64,000 nt of DNA from Bradyrhizobium sp. CB1650. GTDB taxonomy: Bacteria > Pseudomonadota > Alphaproteobacteria > Rhizobiales > Xanthobacteraceae. Positions 1-8,508 of this stretch are shown piece after piece (within the stretch, counting starts at the first letter, position 1; every line of letters starts with the position of its first letter). A model generated the notes under the pieces. It saw only the letters and a program-made list of their open reading frames with translations. It had not been told where the DNA came from and made no database searches. The DNA lies in contig NZ_CP121695.1 of NCBI RefSeq assembly GCF_029761915.1, positions 5,795,501-5,859,500 of the forward strand, read 5' to 3'. The position numbers and the translations under genes are program-made.

Positions 1-546
1 GGCTTGCGCCGGGGGATCATTGCGGAACCCTCTTGGGGAGCCTTGGCGCTGACGTCGCGTCAGCGACGAGTGCTCGAAAAATAAATGAATGGATAAACAG
101 AATAGTAGAGCGGCGAGTGTAGCACGCGCAGCCGTCAATTGAATGGTCATGAGGGGGTACCTCATGCGCCGCATTTCAGATCGAGAGTATCCTTTTGGGG
201 TAGTCCCAAATCGCGGCGCTGCGGTCATGTGCTTGTCACGCCAATGCCTCACTCCAGCACATGCCGACATGGAGACCGCGAACTGCGGGTACGACTGCGA
301 CCACGGCTTCGAGATCAGTCTCGTGCGACGTAGAGCAAATTGGGCTGAATGCATACGCGGCGGCAAACATGACCGAGCGCTCCCTCTCCGGAGGAGCGCT
401 CGATGCGTTTGACCAAGGCTGGATTCGGCGTCAGTGCCGAGGTGTTAAGCGACGATGCTATGCGATCGTGTCTTGACTTAACTCATCCACGGCAGTCCGT
501 TCCCTGCGCGCACCAAGCCCAGCACCAGCTTGCGCCGGAAAAAGCC
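1..546. other. Left-edge non-coding stretch with inverted repeats
   Basis: I see no convincing gene here; the short open frames lack a ribosome binding site and any recognisable motif. Three inverted repeats stand out: CATGAGG/CCTCATG at 148-166, TTTGGG/CCCAAA at 194-210, and a strong 10-bp perfect stem at 374-402 (listed separately). The stretch lies downstream of the export gene that ends at 547. The two upstream palindromes could be operators of a gene beyond the left edge, but nothing in the window confirms that. Confidence 0.5.
374..402. repeat. Strong hairpin, possible terminator downstream of the polysaccharide locus
   Basis: Perfect 10-bp inverted repeat (CGAGCGCTCC / GGAGCGCTCG) with a 9-nt loop. 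It lies about 145 bp beyond the stop codon of the minus-strand export gene. There is no clear T-run on either side, so a role as an intrinsic terminator is only possible, not shown. Confidence 0.45.
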
Positions 547-1935
547 TTAGCGTTCGTTCAACGTGTACGTGCGGTTCTGAGGAGGCTCGGACTGCGGTGC
601 GGGACCGAGCAGGCTTGGCGAGACCGCAGACGTCGTCTTGGCGATCACCTTGAGCACGTCGCCCGGCATCAACGACGACGTCTCGGTCGCCTGGAACGTC
701 TGGGGACCTTCCCTGGACTGACGCACGATCTCGTAGCCCTCCGCCTGTGCTGCGCTGCTGGTTTTCTGCAGAACCACCACGAGCGCCTTGGCCGATGTCA
801 TGGTTTCTTGGGCTGACGCGATCTCCCTGTCGATGGCGGCGATCGCCTTCGCAAGGTTCGCAGCGTCCTCAGAAGTCAGTCGCGGACCGGCTTCCTCTGC
901 GTCCGCCAGCCGCGTCTCGGCCTGCGCGATCTCCACGAGATAGTCTTGCCGACGCGCTTCGATGTCGGACAATTCCGTACGCAGCGTGACGACGTTATTG
1001 CTCGTCACCCAGCCCTTGTCCTTGAGCTTTTGCAAGTCGCCGAGACGCTCGAGCCGCATGTCCCGCTGGGCATCGGCCTGCTCGAGCTTGCGTCGCAACG
1101 CTTCCACCTCGTTGCGGACGGACTCCGCTTTCGACGCGACTTCTCGAACCTGCTGCATACGCCTGGCTTGCTCGGCGCGAAGAATGGTATTTTCGGTCGC
1201 GATGAAAGTCTTGGCGACCGCCTCCTCGCCGCCCAGCGAGGCCAGTTGAACCGGAATCGACAGCGACGAGGCGCCATCGCGCTCCGCTTCCAGCCGTGCA
1301 CGACGGACCAGCAACTGCTTGACCTGAACGGTCGCGCTGCGCAGCCGCTCCATCTCCCGCACGCCCTCGATAACGCTGGTCAGATTGTTTTCGCCACGGT
1401 CGAGCCCGCCGGCGAGCGCGACCGCATGGAGCACGATCATGCCGGGCACGTGCTTGTATGACCCGGGATTCTTGACCGCACCGAGCACGTAGACCGGCGC
1501 GCGCTCCGCGATCTTGACCTCGATATTTGCGCTGCGACCCATCATCGACATGAACGAGACCGCGATGTCGGCCCTCAGATCTTCAAGCGCGCGTCCCTGG
1601 ACCGCGAAGCGGCCAAGCATGGGGATCGAAATTGCGCCGTCCGGCTCGACCGTATAGTCGCCGCCGAGATCCGTACGCTGGTAGAAGGTCCGCAGCACGC
1701 CCTGCGGTTCGGCCCGGTCGCGACCGCCCTGTTTCGCGGCTCCGACATCGATCGTCTCGTAGAACGAGATCTTGAGCTTATCGCCAATCTCAAGCGACGG
1801 TTCGCCCGGCGACGATGCTGTCCTGGCAGCATCGGGGGCGCTTTTCTGGGGCGGACTCGTTTGACCGAGGACCACGCCACCCGCCAAGGCGACAGCGACC
1901 AGGACTGTAGCGCAACTTCTGACGATCGCGAGCAT
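547..1935 (-). CDS. ExoF/Wza-like polysaccharide export protein (Poly_export + SLBB + coiled coil)
   Basis: Encodes 462 residues. A hydrophobic N-terminal signal (about residues 1-24) without a lipobox cysteine is followed by a polysaccharide-export domain starting near EIGDKLKISFYE. Next come an SLBB-like segment (VYVLGAVKNPGSYKHVPG) and a long predicted coiled coil rich in Arg, Glu and Ala (about 210-370). A C-terminal portion ends with a second short export motif (SLMPGDVLKVI). This layout resembles rhizobial ExoF-type proteins more than the octameric lipoprotein Wza. Likely role: periplasmic part of the export path for the polymer made by the adjacent Pel-like genes. It is the last gene of the locus and has its own 208-bp upstream region with a palindrome shared with two other units. 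Family assignment is firm; the exact partner is inferred. Confidence 0.85.
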   Translation of the reverse strand: MLAIVRSCATVLVAVALAGGVVLGQTSPPQKSAPDAARTASSPGEPSLEIGDKLKISFYETIDVGAAKQGGRDRAEPQGVLRTFYQRTDLGGDYTVEPDGAISIPMLGRFAVQGRALEDLRADIAVSFMSMMGRSANIEVKIAERAPVYVLGAVKNPGSYKHVPGMIVLHAVALAGGLDRGENNLTSVIEGVREMERLRSATVQVKQLLVRRARLEAERDGASSLSIPVQLASLGGEEAVAKTFIATENTILRAEQARRMQQVREVASKAESVRNEVEALRRKLEQADAQRDMRLERLGDLQKLKDKGWVTSNNVVTLRTELSDIEARRQDYLVEIAQAETRLADAEEAGPRLTSEDAANLAKAIAAIDREIASAQETMTSAKALVVVLQKTSSAAQAEGYEIVRQSREGPQTFQATETSSLMPGDVLKVIAKTTSAVSPSLLGPAPQSEPPQNRTYTLNER

Positions 1936-2083
1936 CGGACTGCTCCATTCCTGCAGTGGCCCAGCAACCTCCTGGGTCTCCGACCTCGCATTTACCCGTC
2001 ACACGCGAGCAACTCAGCACGGAGACACGGGCTGTGGCCACGCATCAGACTGACGGGTTGCGAGCGGCAAAGCGAGCGCAAAA

Positions 2084-2099
2084 CTCTGACCTGCATCAG
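2084..2099 (-). promoter_or_regulatory. Shared palindrome upstream of the export gene
   Basis: The plus strand reads CTCTGACCTGCATCAG, an imperfect palindrome of the form TCTGA-N-to-TCAG. It lies 148 bp upstream of the ATG at 1935. Closely related sequences occur at 9707-9724 and 12615-12632, also in front of units of this locus. On the minus strand the first two copies also share the following GTT. Probably a binding site for a shared regulator; the protein is unknown. Confidence 0.5.
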
Positions 2100-2143
2100 C
2101 AACGACGGAGGCGCACGCAAAGATGCTCAGGCGGCACAACACG

Positions 2144-3526
2144 CTACCGGGGACTACGCCCGTCCGGTTGATACCTGATGGAATTCCATATCCTCTCGTG
2201 GACCCTCACGCGCCCCTGTTTGACCGCTTCATCGGCGAACTGGGGAAGCAATTCGGGAGGCAGACGCCCCTCGCTCCAAAGCGTCGTCAAATGGGTCACC
2301 ACCTCGGCGTCGGTCTCCACGCGGTGCAGCATCGCAAGCCAGTCGGCCGCCCGTTCAGCCGAGAGCTGCGCCGGGTCAACCCGGGTCAGAAACCAGCGTG
2401 CCAACTCGCTATTGCCTTCGAACAACGACAGCTCCGCGGCAAACAGCGGTCGTGTGAGCAGCGCCTCGGTGGACAGGAAGGGCCGGATCGGAGCCAAGGC
2501 CGGCTTGCCGAACGAATTTGCCACTTCCTCGGCCAGCACACCCTGGGCGACCGGGTCGGTGCCCCCGCGCGCAAGCTGCGCCAGCTTCGTCAGCGGTGCA
2601 CCGACGTTGCCGGCCGCAGCCGACGCCTGAACGAACGAACGCAATTGCTGCCCACTCGGCTTCGACATGCGGTCACCCCAGCGCAGCAGCATCCGCTGCG
2701 CGATGTCCTTGCGTCCCTTGCTGGCGAGGTAGCTGATCATTCCCGGCGTGTCGTCCGGCATCAGCTCAGCACAGTCCGATGCCAGATCGGACGCGCCTGC
2801 AGTGAGGCCGGATCGCGCCAATCTGAGGATCAGCTTCCCGCACAGGAAGGGGCTACGCCAGGCTTTCGTCCAGGCCCGTACGCGTTCGATGGCACGAGCG
2901 TTCTCCTTGGCCTCGATCAGCAGCTCGAGCAGCAGAAGACGCCCGGCGCTGGCCTCGGCCGGCGCCCGTTGGTCAGCCAGCTCCAGCCACTCGCGGCCCT
3001 CGCGCCAATTCCCGCCTTCGGCAAGGATCGTTCCCAGCCGCTCGAGCTGAGAGCCTTCCAGCATCCCCTTGCGCGCATAGGTCTGTAACGTTGACAGTTC
3101 GTCCGCGTACCGTCCGTCCAGACGGAGAAGAGCGGTCAGCCGGTCGACACTTGCCGGAGACGGCTGCGCGGCAACCAGGCGCGCCTGAACGTCGAGATAA
3201 CGATCCCTCGACCCGCTCAGCAGCAGGAGCTGTGCTTCGCTCCGCAGCGCCGCCACATCGTTCGGACGCACCGCCAGATACGCATCAAGCGCTTCGACTG
3301 CACGAGGCAAGTCGCCGAGCGCTGCGTGGGAGCGGCCAAGCGCCGCCAGCGCATCCGAGTCCCCGGGCGCGTCGGCCGACTGGCGCTCGAGCAGAGCAAT
3401 CGCCTCCTCGTGCCGCCCCTCGCTGGCGAGCACGGCAGTATGTTCTTCACGCCGGGGCGACAACACGACCGCCGCAGCAATGAGTGCGACAATCACCATG
3501 AGAATGAATTGTCGCGAGCTCTTCAT
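2144..3526 (-). CDS. Membrane-anchored TPR protein of the Pel-like locus (PelB TPR-like, no β-barrel)
   Basis: 460 residues. An N-terminal membrane anchor (about residues 7-24) precedes TPR-type helical repeats; the clearest is EAIALLERQSADAPGDSDAL followed by AVEALDAYLAVRPND. The rest is helical with weaker repeats. P. aeruginosa PelB is a much longer protein whose TPR region ends in an outer-membrane β-barrel. This protein stops after the helical part, so it can only match the scaffold portion. GAGGT lies 6 nt before the ATG. It sits between the SDR gene and the export gene in the same direction. Likely role: periplasmic scaffold recruiting the hydrolase or deacetylase during export (inferred from PelB). 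The PelB link rests on position and architecture, not on strong sequence identity that I can see. Confidence 0.7.
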   Translation of the reverse strand: MKSSRQFILMVIVALIAAAVVLSPRREEHTAVLASEGRHEEAIALLERQSADAPGDSDALAALGRSHAALGDLPRAVEALDAYLAVRPNDVAALRSEAQLLLLSGSRDRYLDVQARLVAAQPSPASVDRLTALLRLDGRYADELSTLQTYARKGMLEGSQLERLGTILAEGGNWREGREWLELADQRAPAEASAGRLLLLELLIEAKENARAIERVRAWTKAWRSPFLCGKLILRLARSGLTAGASDLASDCAELMPDDTPGMISYLASKGRKDIAQRMLLRWGDRMSKPSGQQLRSFVQASAAAGNVGAPLTKLAQLARGGTDPVAQGVLAEEVANSFGKPALAPIRPFLSTEALLTRPLFAAELSLFEGNSELARWFLTRVDPAQLSAERAADWLAMLHRVETDAEVVTHLTTLWSEGRLPPELLPQFADEAVKQGRVRVHERIWNSIRYQPDGRSPR

Positions 3527-3595
3527 GTTGACACCTCATGCGTCGCGTGTTGGCACCCGCGGCAGGCTATCGTGCATAGCAGTGCGGTCAGGAAC

Positions 3596-4582
3596 TTACC
3601 TGACATAGCTCCCCACTTGGCTGCTCAGCGAATGCGTGCGGAAAAATGCAATCGTCCGCTGCAGGCCTTCATCGAGCGATACCGTGGGCGTCCAGCCCAT
3701 GACCTCCCGCGCCCGCGTGTTATCCGAAACCAGCTTCATGACCTCGCTCAGCGCCGGGCGCAACCGCGCATCGTCCTGGACGAGCCGCTTCTGGACTCCC
3801 ATCAGCTTGAGAATCCGCTCGGCGAACCAACCGACCGAGTAGGTCCTGCCGGTACCAAGATTGATCGTCATACCTTCAAGTCCCTGGGTCGTCCCCGCCG
3901 CCATGAAGCCGGCGACCGTGTCGCTGACGAGCGTCATGTCTCTTTCGGGCGTGAGAGAGCCGAGCCGGATCTCGTCGCGCTCGAGTGCCTGCGAAATGAT
4001 GGTTGGAATGAAAGCGCGTGCGCTCTGGCGGGGCCCGAATGTGTTGAAGGGACGCACCGTCGTGACCGGCGTGCCGAACGACCGATAATAGCTCTCCGCC
4101 AGCTTGTCGGCGGCGATCTTCGTCGCCGAATACGGTGATTGTCCCTGCAACGGGTGGTTCTCGTCGATCGGAGTCCTCAGCGCGGTGCCGTAAACCTCGG
4201 AGGTACTGGTATGCACCACCCGCTCGGTGCCGTAGCGCCGGGCGGCCTCCAGCACATTCAGCGTGCCCTCCACATTGGTGCGCACATAGCTGCGCGGCGC
4301 CTCATAGGAGTATGGGATGGCAATCAGCGCGGCCAGGTGGAACACAATATCCTGGCCCTCGACGACCCGGTTGACGAAGTCGCTGTCCTCGATATTCCCG
4401 CTGACGATCCGTATCGCGTCGCGCGTCTTCGCGTCGACAAACGCGAGGTTGCCGATCGACGAGGAGGAATTGTATCGAACCATGGCGGTCGTGATCGCTC
4501 CCGTCTGAGCGAGCGCTTCGGTCAAATGACTGCCAATGAAGCCACCCGCACCCGTCACCAGAACTTTCTTGCCTTTCCACAT
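3596..4582 (-). CDS. NAD-dependent nucleotide-sugar 4,6-dehydratase (LegB-like extended SDR)
   Basis: 328 residues from the ATG at 4582, chosen because GGAG lies 8 nt upstream; a longer frame reaches 4609. The Rossmann motif GAGGFIG is near the N-terminus. The active-site Tyr-Lys pair is in YSATK, and the preceding STSEVYG is typical of extended SDRs. The stretch IAIPYSYEAPRSYVRTN matches the LegB / UDP-N-acetylhexosamine 4,6-dehydratase type more closely than simple 4-epimerases. Expected reaction: NAD-dependent 4,6-dehydration of a nucleotide-activated (probably UDP-N-acetyl) sugar to the 4-keto-6-deoxy intermediate in the cytoplasm. Lying directly behind pelG, it suggests that the exported polymer contains a 6-deoxy sugar. 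Substrate is inferred; a 4-epimerase role is the main alternative. Confidence 0.8.
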   Translation of the reverse strand: MWKGKKVLVTGAGGFIGSHLTEALAQTGAITTAMVRYNSSSSIGNLAFVDAKTRDAIRIVSGNIEDSDFVNRVVEGQDIVFHLAALIAIPYSYEAPRSYVRTNVEGTLNVLEAARRYGTERVVHTSTSEVYGTALRTPIDENHPLQGQSPYSATKIAADKLAESYYRSFGTPVTTVRPFNTFGPRQSARAFIPTIISQALERDEIRLGSLTPERDMTLVSDTVAGFMAAGTTQGLEGMTINLGTGRTYSVGWFAERILKLMGVQKRLVQDDARLRPALSEVMKLVSDNTRAREVMGWTPTVSLDEGLQRTIAFFRTHSLSSQVGSYVR

Positions 4583-4683
4583 CGTGTATCTCCGCTCCAG
4601 AAATCGCATACGTGATGAAAACTTACCGGAAGAGCCGGCAATCGAGTTGCCGTAGGATCAACGCTGCATCTCTCTCGACTCCC

Positions 4684-6057
4684 TTACAATGACGGATTGT
4701 TGGTGACAAAAGCGTGGAAATGCAGCCAGGACAGTTCTTTGAGGACGAGGCTGAAGCCCACCAGAAGGCTGACGGCAGCCGCCGTCATGTTTCCGTAGCC
4801 GTAGAAATCCGGACCGAGAGGCAGAAGCGCCAGAGTCAGAACGGCGTTGAGTACGAGGAACGTGAGCACGATCAGCAGCGCCGGCCGGCGCAGATCGAGA
4901 TGGAGCAAGAACGTGAAGCAGAACATCGCGCTGGTGTAGAATGCCATCGAGCACAGCGAAATTCGCAGCGTGCCCATGTAGGCCGGACGCAGGCCGAGCT
5001 CAGGCATGAATACCAGGGAGAACATGATCATCATTCCGGCTACGATGCCGAGTGCCGAGAACAGGGCGAACATGCTCGACAGCACGTACGTCCCGACGTT
5101 GCTGACGATCTCATTCAGCTCACGCAGCGTCGCGCGTTGTTGCATTCGCGTATGATAGTTGTGGGTCATGACGGAGAACCGCGTTTCCACATGAACGAAG
5201 AACACCGCAATGATCGGAATCGAGGACAACTGCGCCCAAAACATCGCGGTGTCGTAGCTCGGCATGGTCTGCAGCGCGCCAGCCACCACCAGCCCGCCCG
5301 ATGGCGCGGCATGCCACATGATGATCTTGTCGATCCACAGGCCGAGCGCATATGTAAGGCCCGCTACCGGGAGCTCCCAGTGCCTGATCAAGCTGGCCTT
5401 CAACTTGCCGTCGACCACGATCCGGCTGCCGAAGCGATAAACCACGTTGCCAAGCATGATCAGGTTGATGATCGCGAAGCTGCCGTTGAACGCCAGCAGA
5501 AGCGCTGCAGCCCGCGGCTCGTGCAGCGCGTTGCCACAAAGCAGCATCGAGATTGCACCTGCGCCAAACGCCACCAGAACGGCGTTGTAGGCCCGCACGC
5601 CGCCAAGGAACGGTATCAGCAACCACGAGCAGCCTATCATAATCGCGTTCTGGATGCCTGCCACCTTCTCGGTGTCGTCCAGCGTGGTTGCAAAGATGTA
5701 GAATGGTGCAACGCTCACGAGTGTGAGCAGGCTGAAAGCCCCAACCGAAACGACGAGGGCAAAAAATACGTTGTCGCAGCATCCGCCCTGTACCTGCTGC
5801 GCGACGAACCGGCCGCACAGGAACGCGAGCGGGCTCGTCACGATCAGCGCATACATCGAATTGTAGATGACGACGGAGCGAAAGATCGTCAGGTCGATGC
5901 AGTTTCCCGAGCATTCTGTGCCCAGACTGAACAGGCCGAGGACGGTGAATATCCAGGGCCCGGCGACGAGCAGCGCGGCATATGTATAGGCGCCGAACAC
6001 GCCAGCGAGCGTCCCGCGTCGCGTCATCGCTTCAATGGTGATGTTGATGCCGGTCAT
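4684..6057 (-). CDS. pelG: PelG-like inner-membrane polysaccharide transporter
   Basis: 457 residues and about 12 hydrophobic segments, the size and layout of PelG, a MOP/Wzx-like flippase-type membrane protein of Pel biosynthesis. I place the start at 6057: MTGINITIEAM followed by AYTYAALLVAGPWI mirrors the PelG N-terminus (MAGIGFEL...AYAYAG...GPW). The open frame extends further upstream, but that part overlaps pelF and is out of register with the family. It overlaps the 3' end of pelF by 26 bp, so translation is probably coupled. In Pseudomonas, PelD, PelE, PelF and PelG form the inner-membrane synthase complex; all four are present here in the order D-E-F-G. Likely role: translocation of the growing polymer across the inner membrane. 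Confidence 0.9.
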   Translation of the reverse strand: MTGINITIEAMTRRGTLAGVFGAYTYAALLVAGPWIFTVLGLFSLGTECSGNCIDLTIFRSVVIYNSMYALIVTSPLAFLCGRFVAQQVQGGCCDNVFFALVVSVGAFSLLTLVSVAPFYIFATTLDDTEKVAGIQNAIMIGCSWLLIPFLGGVRAYNAVLVAFGAGAISMLLCGNALHEPRAAALLLAFNGSFAIINLIMLGNVVYRFGSRIVVDGKLKASLIRHWELPVAGLTYALGLWIDKIIMWHAAPSGGLVVAGALQTMPSYDTAMFWAQLSSIPIIAVFFVHVETRFSVMTHNYHTRMQQRATLRELNEIVSNVGTYVLSSMFALFSALGIVAGMMIMFSLVFMPELGLRPAYMGTLRISLCSMAFYTSAMFCFTFLLHLDLRRPALLIVLTFLVLNAVLTLALLPLGPDFYGYGNMTAAAVSLLVGFSLVLKELSWLHFHAFVTNNPSL

Positions 6058-7594
6058 GATCGTTCTGGCCATCGGAGACGGATTGCGCGGCGAGATCGGC
6101 GTATAGGCCTTCGTACAGCGCCCGGACGCGGTCCTTGTGGTAATAGTCGGCGACGCGACGGCGCATGACGTCCGCCATCTCTGCCCGCATGTCGCGATCA
6201 CGCAGGACTGTGGCCAGCGCTTCGGCCATCGCCTTGGGATTGCAGGGCTCGACGACGAACCCTCCACGTCCCTTGACCGGATCCCCTTCGAAACCCTCGA
6301 GGATCTCGCGACACGATCCCACATCGGTCGACACGATCGGAATCCCGATCGCTGCCGCCTCCAGCACCGCGATGGGCTGGGCTTCACTGATGCTCGATAG
6401 CGCCAGTACATCGGCCGCGCCGAGGTAAGCCAGGACATCCGGCACCCGACCGGGAAACTGCATCGACGAGCCGACACCGAGCTGATCGACGAGCCGGTGA
6501 CAGCTTGCCGCGTATTCGGGATCTTCGTCCTCCGGCCCGATCAGGATCGCCACGACGTCAGGCACCAGTTCCTTCAGCAGCGCGACGGCCATAATGAAGC
6601 TTCTGACATCTTTGATTGGCACGATGCGACCGATCATCAGCACCGTCGGCGGCCGAGGCGTCGTGTTTTTCGGGACAGCCGCGAACTTTGCGACGTCGAT
6701 GCCATTGGGGACGATCCGCAGCTTCTCGTCGGGTGCGCCGTCATTGCGCTGGAAGTTCTGGTTAGCGCGGTACTGCGTCGTGATGACGTCGGCGACATCG
6801 TAGCTGATCTTCGAGAAGGATTTGAACGCCTCCAGCCAGGTCGATCGCAGCTCGATCGGCTCGGCGGTCACGTAACCTCCGGCGCCCGAGTCGAATAGCC
6901 AGTCGGACACCGCGAGCTCGATCCGGCGCTCGTTCGTATAGATTCCGTGCTCGGTGACCAGTAACGGCACTTTCGCGGCCACCCGGGCATAGCTGCCCAC
7001 GATCCCGGCGAACCCCGTTGCCACCGCATGAAATACGCGAGCCGGTGGCAACGGGGTGGTGATCACGGCGAGCACGCTGCACACGAGGAAGCGCCATGAC
7101 CAAAAGAAATCGAGCAGCGGCCCGTTAGGCAGAAGGCCTTCGTAGGCCTCCTCCATGGCTCGCCAACCTTCTTTGGAGTCCAGCAAGGCTGCCCGCCCAA
7201 ATCCTGTGCTCCGCACGAGCTCGATCAGTTCCGCGAACTCGTCTCCGTTTCCCGTAGTCAGCGCGCTCCGCAATCCCTTGAAAATTCGCTTCAGGCTGTC
7301 CGCGTCACGAGACGTCGGAATGCGCCCGCGCGGACAGACGTCCAGGAGGATGTCGGTGACGCCGAGGACGTTGTCGGGAAGCACGAAACTGCGACGCCGC
7401 GGCTGGCTGGAAATGCTGATCGCAATGACATGGAACGTCAGCGTCGGCGAGGCCCGCATCAACGCGTCGGACCATGACGCCACACCGCCGAGCACATAGG
7501 GGTAACCTCCCTCGACGATCAGGCAAACGTCAGCCGTACCTGTCGCTGTAGACTGTTTCGAAACAATCCGGTGCTCGGATGGCGACGACGACAT
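6032..7594 (-). CDS. pelF: PelF-like cytosolic glycosyltransferase (GT4)
   Basis: 520 residues, close to the usual PelF length. The N-terminal DVCLIVEGGYPYVLGGVASW is the PelF signature. The second Rossmann half carries MIGRIVPIKDV, and the family's paired glutamates are in SEAQPIAVLEA (E404 and E412, spacing E-x7-E), the donor-sugar site of GT4 enzymes. The ATG at 7594 overlaps the pelE stop (TGATG) and has GGAGG 5 nt upstream; a GTG one codon earlier is possible. PelF polymerises UDP-activated amino sugars in the cytoplasm in the known system. The sugar used here is not evident from sequence, and the nearby nucleotide-sugar genes suggest it may differ from GalNAc/GlcNAc. Confidence 0.93.
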   Translation of the reverse strand: MSSSPSEHRIVSKQSTATGTADVCLIVEGGYPYVLGGVASWSDALMRASPTLTFHVIAISISSQPRRRSFVLPDNVLGVTDILLDVCPRGRIPTSRDADSLKRIFKGLRSALTTGNGDEFAELIELVRSTGFGRAALLDSKEGWRAMEEAYEGLLPNGPLLDFFWSWRFLVCSVLAVITTPLPPARVFHAVATGFAGIVGSYARVAAKVPLLVTEHGIYTNERRIELAVSDWLFDSGAGGYVTAEPIELRSTWLEAFKSFSKISYDVADVITTQYRANQNFQRNDGAPDEKLRIVPNGIDVAKFAAVPKNTTPRPPTVLMIGRIVPIKDVRSFIMAVALLKELVPDVVAILIGPEDEDPEYAASCHRLVDQLGVGSSMQFPGRVPDVLAYLGAADVLALSSISEAQPIAVLEAAAIGIPIVSTDVGSCREILEGFEGDPVKGRGGFVVEPCNPKAMAEALATVLRDRDMRAEMADVMRRRVADYYHKDRVRALYEGLYADLAAQSVSDGQNDHDRHQHHH

Positions 7595-8508
7595 CACGCC
7601 CTCCGGCTCGATAGTTGTCGCCGCGCGGCGTCCAGGCGATCGGCCGACACCTGATCGGCAGGATCCAGCTCCTTTGCGCGCGACAAGTCTCCGACGGCAG
7701 ATTCAATCTGTGCACGCGCCTGCTCGCCTTCGAGCAGTCCGCTCGCAGCATAGGCAAGGCGGGCTTCCGCGAGATTGCGCCAGCTCAGTGCGGTCAGGGG
7801 ATGCGCGGCCGCTGCGGTCTGGCAGGCGCCGACCTTGCCGACAAATACGGCGTGGAGCTTGGATATGACGGTCGCCGCCAGCACGCGCACCGACGCGTCG
7901 GAGTCGCGCAAGCCGCGCCTCAAGACGCCAACCAGCCGCGTCTCGAACTTCCGCCAAACGACGCCCAAAGCCTCGAGCTTCGCCGGCTGCGAACCATCGG
8001 AGATTGCGTCCATCAGCGGATGGATAAGAGAAGCTCCTTCTATGCGCATGCGGTGGTCGAGCAAGGCGATGTGAACGCGCTCGCAGTACTCGACCTCGGA
8101 ATGCTCCGTTGTCATGCGCGCAATACCCTGGTCGCGCGCCATCCGCAATTGAAGCGGCGACGAGAACGCAACAGCCGTCGCAACGAGCGTGCCGAACGGC
8201 CCCGCCACGGCCGACCACGCGACAATCTGCAACGCTGCCGCGCAGCGGTTGCCGCTCCCGGCGCGGCGCGCGTACCATACCAGGGGAGCTGCCAGCGCCG
8301 CGCTGCCCAAGACATCGGCTGTGATGTACGTCCCGAGGCCGATCTGGCCGTCGAGGAGCGCATCGAGCAGCGCGGCTTGACAGCCAAACAGCGCGACGGC
8401 GAAACCGGAGAGCCAGAGCGTGGATCTGACAAGGCGGTGGACGCGCCGCACGAACTGGGCAACTCCCCTTCGGTCGACCGCGCGTTGGAGGGCCGCGGCG
8501 GGCATCAT
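7594..8508 (-). CDS. pelE: PelE-like inner-membrane protein
   Basis: 304 residues from the ATG at 8508, which overlaps the pelD stop in an ATGA arrangement; a start ten codons upstream is also open. Two or more hydrophobic helices (FAVALFGCQAALLDALL, LGSAALAAPLVWY, IVAWSAVAGPFGTLVATAVAF) fill the N-terminal half. The C-terminal half is soluble, alanine-rich and helical, with TPR-like character. This matches PelE, which bridges PelD to PelF and PelG in the membrane synthase complex. The sequence itself is poorly conserved, so the call rests on topology, length and its place between pelD and pelF. Confidence 0.82.
   Translation of the reverse strand: MMPAAALQRAVDRRGVAQFVRRVHRLVRSTLWLSGFAVALFGCQAALLDALLDGQIGLGTYITADVLGSAALAAPLVWYARRAGSGNRCAAALQIVAWSAVAGPFGTLVATAVAFSSPLQLRMARDQGIARMTTEHSEVEYCERVHIALLDHRMRIEGASLIHPLMDAISDGSQPAKLEALGVVWRKFETRLVGVLRRGLRDSDASVRVLAATVISKLHAVFVGKVGACQTAAAAHPLTALSWRNLAEARLAYAASGLLEGEQARAQIESAVGDLSRAKELDPADQVSADRLDAARRQLSSRRA

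Noticed and set aside
4714-6168. 484-residue plus-strand open frame opposite pelG
   Set aside because: Composition dominated by Arg, His, Gln and Glu without any motif; pelG on the other strand explains the conservation.
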